This document shows positions 1-9,657 of a stretch of DNA of 64,000 bases, piece after piece. Below the pieces are notes generated by a model. The model saw only the letters and a program-made list of their open reading frames with translations. It was not told where the DNA came from and made no database searches. Position 1 is the stretch's first letter. Each line of letters opens with the position of its first letter. The DNA lies in NCBI GenBank assembly GCA_022747635.1, contig JAKTNV010000020.1, positions 653,501-717,500 of the forward strand, read 5' to 3'. This DNA comes from Hetaerina americana. Taxonomy: Eukaryota; Arthropoda; Insecta; Odonata; Calopterygidae. The translations under genes and the position numbers were made by a program.

Positions 1-290
1 TAGAAGATTTAATGGGTAACTACAGCATGTGATGGGAGACGAGGGGTAGAGACAAGAGATGCAATATGTCTGCTGAGAGTATTTGGTGAAAGAAACAGGG
101 AAACAAACAAAAAGCATACATTATACTCAATGACTTAAAGAAAGCTTTTTATGTAGTCAGAAGGGATGAATTAATAGTGATTTTGAAAAAGCATGGATTT
201 GAATGAAGGGAAACAAGGCTGATGAAAGACCTATGTCTAGGTCATGATGTCAGACTAAGAATATGTTGACAGATGACTAATTTTTCTCTA
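1..290 (+). repeat. Non-LTR retrotransposon RT fragment
   Basis: Translation of the plus strand with a few stops gives a recognisable reverse transcriptase block: an LKKAFYVVRRDELIVILKKHGF-like stretch (normally DFEKAFDRV...W) followed by an ETRLMKDLCLGHDVRLR-like stretch. This is the palm region around RT motif A of RTE/L2-type LINEs. The fragment runs off the left edge and stops being recognisable shortly before the mariner at 298. It is too degraded to classify further. Confidence 0.55.
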
Positions 291-297
291 ATACATA

Positions 298-447
298 CTA
301 CCTTGATCAAAAAGTTCCCGGAATAACCACCGTGTGGCGCTCCCATCGTTCCGATTTGAGTTCTGTTTTTTTTGTTAAATTGGTACATCTGTTGTTGATA
401 TTCCCTTTAAATCTTAGTGTCATAACTTGACATTTGCAAAAGTTACG
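298..447 (+). repeat. Left 150-bp TIR of mariner
   Basis: This arm is the reverse complement of 1465-1614 apart from one base (GTGTCATA against GTGACATA). The similarity stops abruptly at 447/1465, where the transposase region begins. Confidence 0.92.
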
Positions 448-502
448 TAGCCAAGAGTACATCTATCTCTGTGTGTGTTGGCGATTTTTTACAATTTCAG
501 AA

Positions 503-1605
503 ATGGATTTAAATTTGCAACAACGAACTTGTATTAAATTTTGCGTAAAAAACGGATTTAGGGGCGCACGGACGTTGGAAATGTTGGAAAAGTGTTTCGG
601 CAACGATTCTCTAAAAAAACGGTCGTTTACCAGTGGCACGAGCGGTTCAGAAGTGGTCGTGAGTCAATCGAAGATGATGAACGCAGTGGCAGACCATCGA
701 CATCGAAAGTCGGTGAAAAAATTGATAAAGTAAAAGAAATGTTGGTCAATAACCGCAAATTAACCATCAGAGAAATAGCGGAGGACTTGAACATTGCCTA
801 TGGATCCGCCCAAGACATTGTGGTTAATGATTTGGGTTTCCGTCGTGTAGCAGCAAAAGACCTCAATTTCATGCAAAAAAGAGACCGTGTTGACGTCGCA
901 AAAGACATGATTTGCGAGGCTGAATCCGATCCCACATTCATCAAAAGGATCATTACTGGAGACGAGACGTGGGTTTATGAGTACGACACGCAATCCAGAC
1001 ATCAGGCAAGTGAATGGCGTTCACCAAATGAGCCGAGACCAAAAAAACCACGTCGTTTTCAGTCAAAAAATAAGGCAATGCTGACGGTTTTCATGGATTA
1101 CAACGGTGTAGTGCATCATGAATTTTTGCCAGAAGGCCAGACAGTAAACAAAGAGTATTATTTGGGCGTTATGAGACGTTTGCGTGAAGCAATTCGCCGA
1201 AAGAGACCAGAAATGTGGGCAGAAAACTCGTGGATTTTGCACCATGATAACGCACCGTCGCACAGTGCTATCATTATTCGTAATTTTTTGACGAAAAATG
1301 CAACAAATACCATCCAACAGCCACCGAATTCACCTGATTTGGCTCCCTGTGACTTCTTTCTGTTCAATCGAGTTAAAAAACCATTACGGGGAACGCGTTT
1401 TAGCAGCCGAGAGGAAGTAATGGAAAAATCGCAGGAAGCACTGATGGACATACCGAAAACCGACCGTAACTTTTGCAAATGTCAAGTTATGTCACTAAGA
1501 TTTAAAGGGAATATCAACAACAGATGTACCAATTTAACAAAAAAAACAGAACTCAAATCGGAACGATGGGAGCGCCACACGGTGGTTATTCCGGGAACTT
1601 TTTGA
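503..1605 (+). pseudogene. mariner transposase, frameshifted and C-terminally truncated
   Basis: The N-terminal helix-turn-helix begins at the ATG at 503 (MDLNLQQRTCIKFC). Near 612-618 the frame changes inside a run of seven A residues, and the rest continues in the other frame from 592-1605. Visible motifs are the second HTH (KLTIREIAEDLNIAYGSAQ), TGDETWVYEYD, LHHDNAPSH and NSPDLAPCDFFLF. The spacing from the second to the third catalytic Asp is 34 residues, the D,D34D signature of mariner transposases, which cut and rejoin DNA at the TIRs. All three acidic residues are present. The usual last ~30 residues after the PKTDRNF region are missing: the frame runs straight into the right TIR. The copy is probably inactive because of the frameshift and the missing C-terminus. 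Confidence 0.9.
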
Positions 1606-1614
1606 TCAAGGTAG
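1465..1614 (-). repeat. Right 150-bp TIR of mariner
   Basis: Inverted partner of 298-447. The transposase frame reads through part of it, so the last ~45 codons of the open frame are TIR-derived and not transposase. Confidence 0.92.
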
Positions 1615-1616
1615 TA

Positions 1617-2159
1617 GGGCATACATAGAGAGGTGCACATTGTTAAAGACATTTTACATTATAGTCATATGCCTCCATATAAATGTATGCATCTCTGCAG
1701 CCATCACAATATATGAACCTAGAAATTACCCGAAATGACTTTCAGACGTTGTTAATCAGGAGAGTTTACATGAATGTGGTGAAAGTTAGAGACTCATGCA
1801 TGGCCTCTTTCTGAGGAAGGTTTCATAGGTAATTTTAAGAGAGAATCATTTTTTGGCACCTCAAGATTAATCAAGTTTTCCCAGGTTCAGGTGGCATTGA
1901 ACATTGGTTTTATCGTAACAAATTTCAGTGGAATCACAAAGTTACCATTTTTCATTTCCAAGAAAGAGTTGAAGTAGTAAGGATTCCTTGAAATCCACTG
2001 GTAAAACGCCCATTGCATTTTTGCTTGATGCCTGCAGTTAGACTATTGCTATGACTTGCGCAGTTATTAATAAAATTGATTGTATGCTCAACAAGTGAAG
2101 GCAATGTGGTGGGTGAAAAAGTAACAATATTACCTAATAATAACCCATTCTAGTTGTGC
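1617..2159. other. AT-rich spacer, nothing recognised
   Basis: No coding pattern, repeat boundary or RNA gene seen. Confidence 0.5.
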
Positions 2160-2560
2160 AATTAAGAGTACGTCCTCCTTAAAGAGAAAAAGTGCCACCC
2201 ACCTGTGAGAATACTTGATGACTGGGCATAGAATTCTCGATGAGCCACAGGGACCAAGTGGTCCTGTGTGGTCTCTCGCTTGTGGGCTGCCACAACTATG
2301 GAAGTGGGAGGTGCAGGCCCAATGTCGTGATGGGCAGCTGGAGGTGGTGCAGCGGTGGGAACATCACGGGCGTGGGCAGCAGGTGGAGGGGGAGCCATTT
2401 GATCCCTGTGGGACACACAGAAAGGGCCATTGCCAGAGGGGGCACTGGAGCCACCCCTGCCAAACACCATTTGCAGCAGGCCACCCTCCCACACCAGCAC
2501 TCCCTCTGGGAGCACTAATGATGCTCTTCGAGTAAACCCGAGAGCAAAATGGAAATGACG
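2160..2560. other. GC-rich island of unknown nature
   Basis: This block is sharply more GC-rich than its AT-rich surroundings. It is open in several frames on both strands (Pro/Ala/His-rich in one minus frame, Gly/Trp-rich in plus frames), as GC-rich DNA usually is. No protein family was recognised. It could be an untranslated or exonic piece of a gene, a retrocopy, or an unrecognised repeat. Confidence 0.35.
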
Positions 2561-2947
2561 GGCTAGAGTGTCGGCAGACTCCCACCATGATCACCCAATT
2601 CAAAAACCAAGGCACATCATGCTCAACACTTTTACAAACAATATAATTGGAAATAAATACAATACACCCTCAATCAATCCGGAACACATGGCTCCGGGGG
2701 TTATCCAGATTATCTGGGGTTTTAACAAATGTAATCCCATGGAATATTTTCTCTCTAATCTTCGGCACTGTTGAATGCCATCAACCTCTTAATGACTTTA
2801 TCTGAAACACTGGAGCTCCATAGAATAAAAAAAGATCCCATTTAAATTTGAAACGCACTAATTTTTTAAAATATATCACCAATTTTCTCCAAATATTGAG
2901 CCTGTACTAATTCATAAAAACCTTAAAAAAGACAATGATAATGCTTT
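2561..2947. other. AT-rich spacer, nothing recognised
   Basis: No supported feature between the GC-rich island and the TA dinucleotide that marks the start of the next mariner. Confidence 0.5.
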
Positions 2948-3111
2948 TACGAGGGTAGTTCGAAATGTTCTTGTTCGAATCACCACCAGATGTCAGCACT
3001 AGCACAAAGAGTTTCCCACAGTGTAATAGGAAATACTTGAAGAGTAAATGTAATGCATTAGTCCTCTGGGAATAGATTTGTGGTGTTGGCCTCTCTGTTG
3101 TTCTTCCCATG

Positions 3112-3570
3112 TGGTGATTTGTGAAGATAGAAAAACTTAAGGGCCGAGCAGTCATTAAATACTTGATAAAGAAAGGTATGGAAGCAAAGGAAATTCATTC
3201 AGACTTTCAGAACACTCTGGGGGACTCTGATCCTTCATATTCAACTGATGCCAAGTGAAGGGGACATACAAGTTTAAATTTGGTCAGGACGGCTTAGATA
3301 ATGACCTGTAGAGTGGTCAGCCAAAATCTGACACAACCCAAGAAATAATTCCAAAAGTGCATAAAATGGTCATGGAGGATCACTGACTGAAAATGCAAGT
3401 AATCAGTGAAGCTGGGGGAATGTCATCTGAATGAGCATATCACATTTTAGCAGTGGAATTGAATATGAGTAAATTCTCTGCCAAATGGATGCTGCGATTC
3501 TTGACGCATGATCACAAATGCATCAGAAAGGAAATTTCCAAAAACTGTTTGACCCCAATTAAGAGCAACC
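3112..3570 (+). pseudogene. mariner transposase, N-terminal half (decayed)
   Basis: Out-of-frame pieces match the mariner HTH region: RAVIKYLIKKGMEAKEIH and DFQNTLGDSDPSYST, then further on SKFSAKWMLRFLTHD and ISKNCLTPIKSNQQ. This order is the standard one of the mariner DNA-binding domain and the linker before the first catalytic Asp. Several stops and shifts are present, so it is non-functional. The sequence is cut at KSNQQ by the Penelope insertion. Confidence 0.8.
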
Positions 3571-3583
3571 AACAACATATTCT
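3571..3583 (+). repeat. 13-bp target-site duplication, left copy
   Basis: AACAACATATTCT occurs here and again at 6376-6388, exactly flanking the Penelope-like insertion in the mariner transposase. Confidence 0.85.
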
Positions 3584-3594
3584 AGATGTAGGAA

Positions 3595-4344
3595 GTGGTT
3601 CTTTTGGATTTTCTTCCGCGTGTATCCATTTTCCAGACAATATTTCGCCAACGTTCCTGTTGGCTTCCTCAGGTCCACTGTAGTGCCGATGCAGGTTTTG
3701 GTCCAATATATATACCCTCCGTTTGGCGCCTATTTTGTGGAGGTGTGTTCGGATTCGTTGAAATCCTTGAGGACACGTTTCCACGCGCTGGCGAGGGGGT
3801 AGCCGTCCTCGCGGTTGAAATTTCTGGGCGTTTTTGCAATTTCAGTTGCCTCTCTGATAATCCTTGGATAGTAGCGGCCTTCTTCATTCAAAAAGTGGCG
3901 TTGTCAAACTCAATATTATGTGTCGGTCCACTCCAATGATGTTCAGCCACCGCTGACTGCTGGAACTGTCTGTTTTGTACGACCCTTCTGTGTTCTGACT
4001 CGGCATTTCAGCGCTCTTGATGTTTGGCCGATGTAGGAGTTGCCGCAGCTGCATTTGATTTGGTAGATTCCTCCAGAGATATCTTTTGGGAGGCGGTCTG
4101 TCGCATTGACGAGGATATTGGCCATTTTGGTTACGCATTTGACCCTGGCCAAGACGTTGTGTTTCTGGAGGGCCCTCGCAATTTTTTCTGTTGTTCCGGC
4201 GACGTACGGCAGGATAGCGTGTGCCCTCGCCTTTTCCTTAGGGCTAGTCTCGTCGGTCCTCTCCAGGGCCATCCGCTTCTTTTCCTCCACCCTGTGCATT
4301 ATCTTCAGAATGTTGTCACGCCGGAAGCCATTCATCTGGAACAT
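3595..4344 (-). pseudogene. Penelope-like GIY-YIG endonuclease region, copy 1
   Basis: The minus frame 4344-3943 contains GIYQIKCSCGNSYIGQTSR, the GIY-YIG endonuclease core typical of the C-terminus of Penelope-like polyproteins. This nuclease nicks target DNA during retrotransposition. After a frame break, the remaining C-terminal sequence (EEGRYYPRIIREATEI-like) follows toward 3600. The upstream linker, rich in charged residues, also matches the family order RT thumb, linker, GIY-YIG. The copy is broken by frameshifts. Confidence 0.87.
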
Positions 4345-5383
4345 TTCCAGTAATGTTGTTTTTCTTTTCCAATGGAGGCAGCATCAGAGAGAGAGCATGC
4401 TCGGTGGAGTAAGGTTTTAATTACTCTGGCTTTTTTGTTGAGGGTGGTGATGGGAGTCTGCATGGAGATATTGGTCTGTATGGGTCTTTTTCCAAAAAAC
4501 GGAGACCGAAACCTTCTTTGGGATGTCTTCCAGGAGGCCGTCACTCGCGAGCGATTTGATAATCTCTACTGCTTCACCGATCGGGATGCTTGTGAAGAGA
4601 GAAACTACATCAAAACTCACTAAAATATCCTCCTTGCTTATTTTGGCCTCTTTTATAATCTCAATGAAGTGAGCGGAGTTCTTCACGTGCGTTGACGACT
4701 TATCAGAGAACGGTAAGAGTTGCTGGGCCAAATATTTGGCGAGTTTGTGGCATGGAGAGTCTATGGCACTCATGATGGGTCGTAAAGGGACACCTGGCTT
4801 ATGGATCTTAGGTAGGCCATACAATCTAGGTGGTTTGGGAGCCGATTCGACGATCCGCCGTCTCTCTTCTGGAGGGATCGAAGACTGTGTAATTATTTGC
4901 TTAATCTCTTTTTGGATCTTGGAGGTGGGATCCCGTTTTTCTTCCGAGTAAGTCTCATCGTTCAGGAGACTTGATTTTTCTATTGTAGTCATCTTTCTTC
5001 ATCAACACCGTTGCGTTCCCTTTATCCGCTGGAGTGATTATAATGTCGTCATTCGTCCGGAGATCTCTCAAGGCTTTCCTCTCCTCTCGGGTGACGTTGG
5101 CTTTAGGAGTTTTAGCATTGAGCAGTATACGGCTTACTTCTCCTCGAAGTTCCTCGGCCTCTTCCTTATGTAGCTTCCGGACAGCGTATTCGACTTCGGT
5201 CACTAGTTCTTCTTTAGGTAGGTGGGCGGGAGCAACGGCAAAGTTCAGTCCCTTGGAAAGTACGCTGATGGCCGCATCACTCAGATGAATGTCAGTTAGG
5301 TTCACGACTGTACGGTCCTTTTCAGGGTCATGAGACTCCAGTTCAGGGTGTTGAAGGCCATGGAGGCGTTCGTACTTTTTCAC
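4345..5383 (-). pseudogene. Penelope-like reverse transcriptase with core deleted, copy 1
   Basis: From 5383 downward the minus strand encodes the N-terminal region ending in DIIITPADKGNATVLMKK. After a frameshift near 4975 come PRLYGLPKIHKPGVPLRPI and ILVSFDVVSLFTSIP, the conserved RT blocks of Penelope-like elements. At about 4502 the sequence jumps to [19 protein letters not shown], which in this family lies after the YADD-containing palm. The palm with the catalytic Asp pair is therefore missing. The plus copy at 5389-5460 keeps a little more sequence just before this point ([10 protein letters not shown]), which confirms a deletion here. The copy cannot make active RT. Confidence 0.87.
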
Positions 5384-5384
5384 T

Positions 5385-6375
5385 CTGGATGTCCTGGTCG
5401 AGAAAAAAGAAAATGGGTCTTTGGGACACTCCGTTTTTTGGAAAAAGACCCATACAGACCAATATCTCCATGCAGACTCCCATCACCACCCTCAACAAAA
5501 AAGCCAGAGTAATTAAAACCTTACTCCACCGAGCATGCTCTCTCTCTGATGCTGCCTCCATTGGAAAAGAAAAACAACATTACTGGAAATGTTCCAGATG
5601 AATGGCTTCCGGCGTGACAACATTCTGAAGATAATGCACAGGATGGAGGAAAAGAAGCGGATGGCCCTGGAGAGGACCGACGAGACTAGCCCTAAGGAAA
5701 AGGCGAGGGCACACGCTATCCTGCCGTACGTCGCCGGAACAACAGAAAAAATTGCGAGGGCCCTCCAGAAACACAACGTCTTGGCCAGGGTCAAATGCGT
5801 AACCAAAATGGCCAATATCCTCGTCAATGCGACAGACCGCCTCCCAAAAGATATCTCTGGAGGAATCTACCAAATCAAATGCAGCTGCGGCAACTCCTAC
5901 ATCGGCCAAACATCAAGAGCGCTGAAATGCCGAGTCAGAACACAGAAGGGTCGTACAAAACAGACAGTTCCAGCAGTCAGCGGTGGCTGAACATCATTGG
6001 AGTGGACCGACACATAATATTGAGTTTGACAACGCCACTTTTTGAATGAAGAAGGCCGCTACTATCCAAGGATTATCAGAGAGGCAACTGAAATTGCAAA
6101 AACGCCCAGAAATTTCAACCGCGAGGACGGCTACCCCCTCGCCAGCGCGTGGAAACGTGTCCTCAAGGATTTCAACGAATCCGAACACACCTCCACAAAA
6201 AAGGCGCCAAACGGAGGGTATATATATTGGACCAAAACCTGCATCGGCACTACAGTGGACCTGAGGAAGACAACTGGAACGTTGGCGAAATATTGTCCGG
6301 AAAATGGATACACGCAGAAGAAAACCCGAAAGAACCACTTCCTACGTCAAAAATCTCCGCGGAAGCCTACATGGA
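5385..6375 (+). pseudogene. Penelope-like element copy 2, 5'-truncated
   Basis: Starts in the RT just before the thumb ([19 protein letters not shown] at about 5383-5440) and continues through [14 protein letters not shown], the linker and the GIY-YIG core (GIYQIKCSCGNSYIGQ, about 5860-5920) to the 3' end (EEGRYYPRIIREATEIAKT and on to about 6350). Several frame changes separate the parts. It has no RT palm. The open frame from 6042 runs past the element end into mariner sequence, so its 250 codons are a chance fusion. Confidence 0.87.
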
Positions 6376-6388
6376 AACAACATATTCT
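6376..6388 (+). repeat. 13-bp target-site duplication, right copy
   Basis: Second copy of AACAACATATTCT, identical to 3571-3583. Confidence 0.85.
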
Positions 6389-6815
6389 GTTCCAGTTTCT
6401 GACAATAGTTGAAACTTGGGTCCACTACTATAGCCCAGAGACAGAACAGCAGTCAAAGCAGTGGAAACATGTTGATTCACCACCACCAAAGAAAGCAAAG
6501 GCAATAAAGATGATGGCTTCAGTTTTCTGGAATGCGAAGGGGAGTCTGCTAATAGATATCTTCCCACTGGTCAAACAATTACTGGACAATGCTACGCTAA
6601 CCTCCTCGGCCAACTACAGCAAAATATGCATGAAAAAAGGCCAGGCTTGCCAAGGAAGAAGGTCATATAGAACTAACAACCAAAGTAGACGAGTATTTTG
6701 TAAGCCTGAAGAAAATCTAACTTTCGAGATGAGATCAAGACATTGGAACATCACTGGGTACCAAGTGCATTTGTGTACAGGAAGACTACATTGATAAATA
6801 AAAAAGTTTCACCGA
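6389..6815 (+). pseudogene. mariner transposase, C-terminal half
   Basis: Directly after the duplication the frame reads LTIVETWVHYYSPETEQQSKQW, the block around the first catalytic acid (normally TVDETW; here Asp is replaced by Val). It then reads KKAKAIKMMASVFWNAKGSLLIDIF, the usual next block. The catalytic HHDN and SPDLAPCD blocks are decayed. This half continues the mariner interrupted at 3570. Confidence 0.82.
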
Positions 6816-6868
6816 GGTAATTCGTTTACTTCAATTCCATTCTGAGAACTTTTTTAATTACCTTCCTA

Positions 6869-7065
6869 TTAAGGTAACTAATAAATCGAAATTTTATTTA
6901 AATAAAAGAGAGCTTAAGCTCAGATAAATGGTGATAATTTTCTAGAGCAGTTTTCTGATACAATGACACAATGTCGGGTTACGACTGCTCTCCAACATAC
7001 TTAAATGTTCCTATCTGATATTGAAATATTATTTTATTTAAATATAGGTTATCTGTACTATTATT
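6869..7065. other. AT-rich spacer
   Basis: Nothing recognised between the mariner end and the 3' end of the next LINE. Confidence 0.5.
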
Positions 7066-7779
7066 ATAGGTAATCTACCAGTTAAGGTAGGTTTTGGATG
7101 GACACAACTGCCAAATCAATCTTTTCTCTCCTAACAAAGCACAACCCAATATCCTCCTCCACAGCAAAATCCATCTTCATTTATGTACACTTTCTTCCCG
7201 TCCAACACCCTTATCCTCATCCTGCCCTTTCCTTGTTTGCCTAACATTTTCCCCTCTATCACACCTTTTAACATCCCACTACCAATCAATATGCTCAGTA
7301 TCCACTTTATCTGTCTCCTTAGAATTTCTCCCAACAATCCCCTCTTCTGTGCCACCACTACTTTCACCATTTTGGTGCTAAACAATGCTGAGATACTGTT
7401 CTGTTCCAACTGTTCCACTAGCTATAGGTATTGCTCTCCTACTTTAATGTTAAGCTTAGCCTTCATCTCTTACGAAAATGGAATAATCTTGTTTTATTGA
7501 TATTGATTCTCATACCATATTTATCAAACTGAATTTCCAATTCACTCAGCAATACTTGTAATTTCTAGACTAAATGACACATGAAAGCTTGGTCATTAGC
7601 AAACCTGACTGATTTTATGAATCCCCCTCCGACTTTCATTTCTACCTCCAGTTCTTCCAAATTCCTTTTTAATCATTTCCTCCACATATACGTTGAACAG
7701 CACCGGTTCGAATGGGCAACCCTGCCTTGCACCTCTTCCTAGCACAGCCCATCCGGACTCCCCATTCCCCACTCGCACC

Positions 7780-7784
7780 TGAGC
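7780..7784 (+). repeat. 5-bp target-site duplication of nested LINE
   Basis: TGAGC here and at 8587-8591. In the uninterrupted LINE copy at 21650-21670 the sequence reads cgcacctgagcagtctgaga, showing one TGAGC before insertion. Confidence 0.75.
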
Positions 7785-8586
7785 GTTACCGAAATGCTCA
7801 TGGATTTGGGGTGGGAATCATTAGAAGAGAGACGATTCAATGCAAGACTGAAATTATTAAATAAATTCAGATCCGCATGTTTCAGCACCGAGGTCTCGCA
7901 GATTATTCGTACTTCTACATACATTGGTCGCTTGGATCATGCATATAAAATTCGGGAAATAGATGACAGGACTAGCCGACTCAAGGACTCCTTCTTCCCA
8001 CGGACAATACGGGATAGCAACTGTAGGATTATAGATAGTAAAAATTCCACTTGCCACCCTTCAGTGTCTAAAAAATAATTAGTTCTACTTAAATGCATGC
8101 TCCTCCACATGTGTTTTGTTATAATAACCCATTCTTTCCGAATGACCTCATTCGTGTTCTGTTCATCTGTTTTTAAGTTTCCCTTTCAATCCCTCGTCCC
8201 TCTCCGCGGGGGGAAATTCCTGCTACCTGCAACGTTGGGTCGAATTCCCTTCCTTTTACTGTCTCTTTGGGGGGTTGAGTGTTTTGTGGTGCATTTTCAT
8301 GTGGTAGTGATGTTTCACATTCTTGCTTGTTGTGTCCTGGCTTGCGTGTTTTAGGATGGCTTTCGTGCTGTATCCTGGGGTGCAGTTTTTTGTTGTTTGG
8401 CGGTGTATGTGTTTGCATGAGTATTGGATGGAGGGAGTTTTGCATGAGTGTGTGCGCTGCTGGGGTGTAATTTTCCGTGTTGTTTTTTGCATGTGGTATT
8501 TTTCGTTTTTACGGTTGGTGACCTAACACCCCCCGCCACACGCCCTTGCGGCGGCTTGCGGGGTATTATGTAGATGTAGATGTAGA
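7785..8586 (+). mobile_element. L2/CR1-like LINE 3' fragment nested in RTE-like LINE
   Basis: Carries the C-terminal end of a non-LTR RT protein (LMDLGWESLEERRFNARLKLL, TYIGRLDHAYKIREI, SFFPRTIRD) from about 7794 to 8075. A ~500-bp 3' UTR follows, ending in a GC-rich block (CCCCCCGCCACACGCCCTTG then CGGCGGCTTGCGGGG) and a short TGTAGA hexamer array. It is 5'-truncated and flanked by a 5-bp duplication. The same 3' UTR recurs at 9114-9657 (inverted) and 28668-29006, and a relative lies at 53650-54605. Confidence 0.85.
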
Positions 8587-9113
8587 TGAGCAGTCTGAGA
8601 CATGTACAGGTTGCGGATTGGCCTCCTCTTCCTCCTATCTATTCCTATTTTCTGCAATACAATCATTAGTTTTTCCTAATACACTCTATCAAATACCTTT
8701 TCAAAATCTACAAAACAGGCAAATATGTCCTGATTGTTTTCTATATTCCTCTCAATCAGTGATCTCATTACTGTAATGGTAACCTGCATGACTCAGCCCT
8801 TCCTAAACCCAAACTGATGAGCCCGTAAGTAATCATTTGCCTTGGTCTCCATCCTTTTGTTGATTATCCTGAGAACTACTTTAGCTGTGTGAGAAACCAA
8901 ACATTGTTCTGTAGTCCTCACAAAATGTAGCCTTTACCTTTTTCGGAATAGGAACTATGAGTGATCTCAGAAGTTCTTCTGGCCAGATTCCTTACCCATA
9001 GATGCTACCAATCAGTCCATACAGCCTCTTCCACCCACATTTTCCCAAACATTTCAGTAATTCCACAGGAATGTTGTCCAATCCCACGGCTTTATTTCAT
9101 TTCATCTCCCTTA

Positions 9114-9657
9114 CATCTTCATAATACCCCGCAAGCCGCCACAAGGGCGTGTGGCAGGGGGTATTAGGTCAACAACCGTAAAAAGGAACAATACAACATG
9201 CAAAACAACAACGTGGAAAATTACACCCACAGCAGCGCACACACTCATGCAACAATCCCTTCATCCAACACTCATGCAAACACATATACCGCAAAACAAC
9301 AAAAAACTGCACCCCGGGATGCAGCACGAAAGCCATCCTACAACACGCAAGCCAGGACACAACAAGCAAGAATGTGAAACATCACTACCACATGAACATG
9401 CACTACAAAACACTCTACCCCCCGAAGAGACTGTAAAAGGCAGGGAATGCGACCCAACGTTGCAGGTAGCAGGAATTTCTCCCCGCGGAGAGGGACGAGG
9501 GATTGAAAGGGAGACTTAAAAACAGATGAACAGAACACAAATGAGGTCATTCGGAAAGAGTAGGTTATAATAACAAAACACACAAGGTTAGTGGAAGAGC
9601 ATGCAATTAAATGGAACTAATTATTTTTTAGACGCTGTTGGCAAGTGGAATTTTTGC
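9114..9657 (-). mobile_element. L2/CR1-like LINE 3' UTR fragment, second nested copy
   Basis: This is the reverse complement of roughly 8030-8586, including the GC-rich terminal block, and is very similar over its length. It interrupts the RTE-like LINE between TCATCTCCCTTA and TAATGCCC, sequences that are adjacent in the copy near 22180. It lacks the RT protein end, so it is more truncated than the first nested copy. The target duplication is short or unclear (TTA/CTA). Confidence 0.82.

Larger units (their letters stand above)
298..1614 (+). mobile_element. mariner element with 150-bp terminal inverted repeats
   Basis: A 1317-bp mariner flanked by TA on both sides (296-297 and 1615-1616). 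The outer ends read CTACCTTGATCAAAAAGTTC on both strands. The inverted repeats continue inward to 447 and from 1465, 150 bp each, with a single mismatch by eye. Typical mariners have TIRs of about 30 bp, so this is unusually long. The near identity of the arms suggests recent insertion. It contains one transposase gene broken by a frameshift. Confidence 0.93.
3584..6375. mobile_element. Penelope-like element, two copies head to head
   Basis: A minus-strand copy (3584 to about 5384) and a 5'-truncated plus-strand copy (about 5385-6375) abut head to head. The shared 0.95-kb part (RT thumb region, GIY-YIG domain and 3' end) is nearly identical: the 133-aa reading frame at 3943-4344 and its partner at 5589-5990 differ at one residue. 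Penelope-like elements commonly insert as such partly inverted tandems. Both outer ends carry CCACTTCCTAC, and the unit is bounded by a 13-bp duplication. Confidence 0.88.
2950..6866 (+). mobile_element. Old mariner split by a Penelope-like element
   Basis: The left end has TA then CGAGGGTAGTTCGAAATGTT, a typical mariner TIR. The right end, reverse-complemented, reads GGAAGGTAATTAAAAAAGTT followed by TA (6867-6868). Transposase sequence appears in two halves: the N-terminal half up to 3570, and the C-terminal half from 6389 (TIVETWVHYYSPETEQQSKQW). Removing the 2.8-kb insertion and one copy of the 13-bp duplication leaves about 1.1 kb, close to mariner length. The copy is much older than the mariner at 298. 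Confidence 0.85.

Noticed and set aside
2162..2535. Overlapping open frames in the GC-rich island
   Set aside because: Open on both strands in several frames because of composition; no family likeness.
6042..6794. 250-codon open frame
   Set aside because: It runs from the Penelope C-terminus across the insertion junction into mariner transposase; a chance fusion, not a gene.
8097..8545. Cys/Val/Phe-rich frames, with mirror frames at 9151-9583
   Set aside because: They lie in the L2-like LINE 3' UTR and exist in all copies as shadows.
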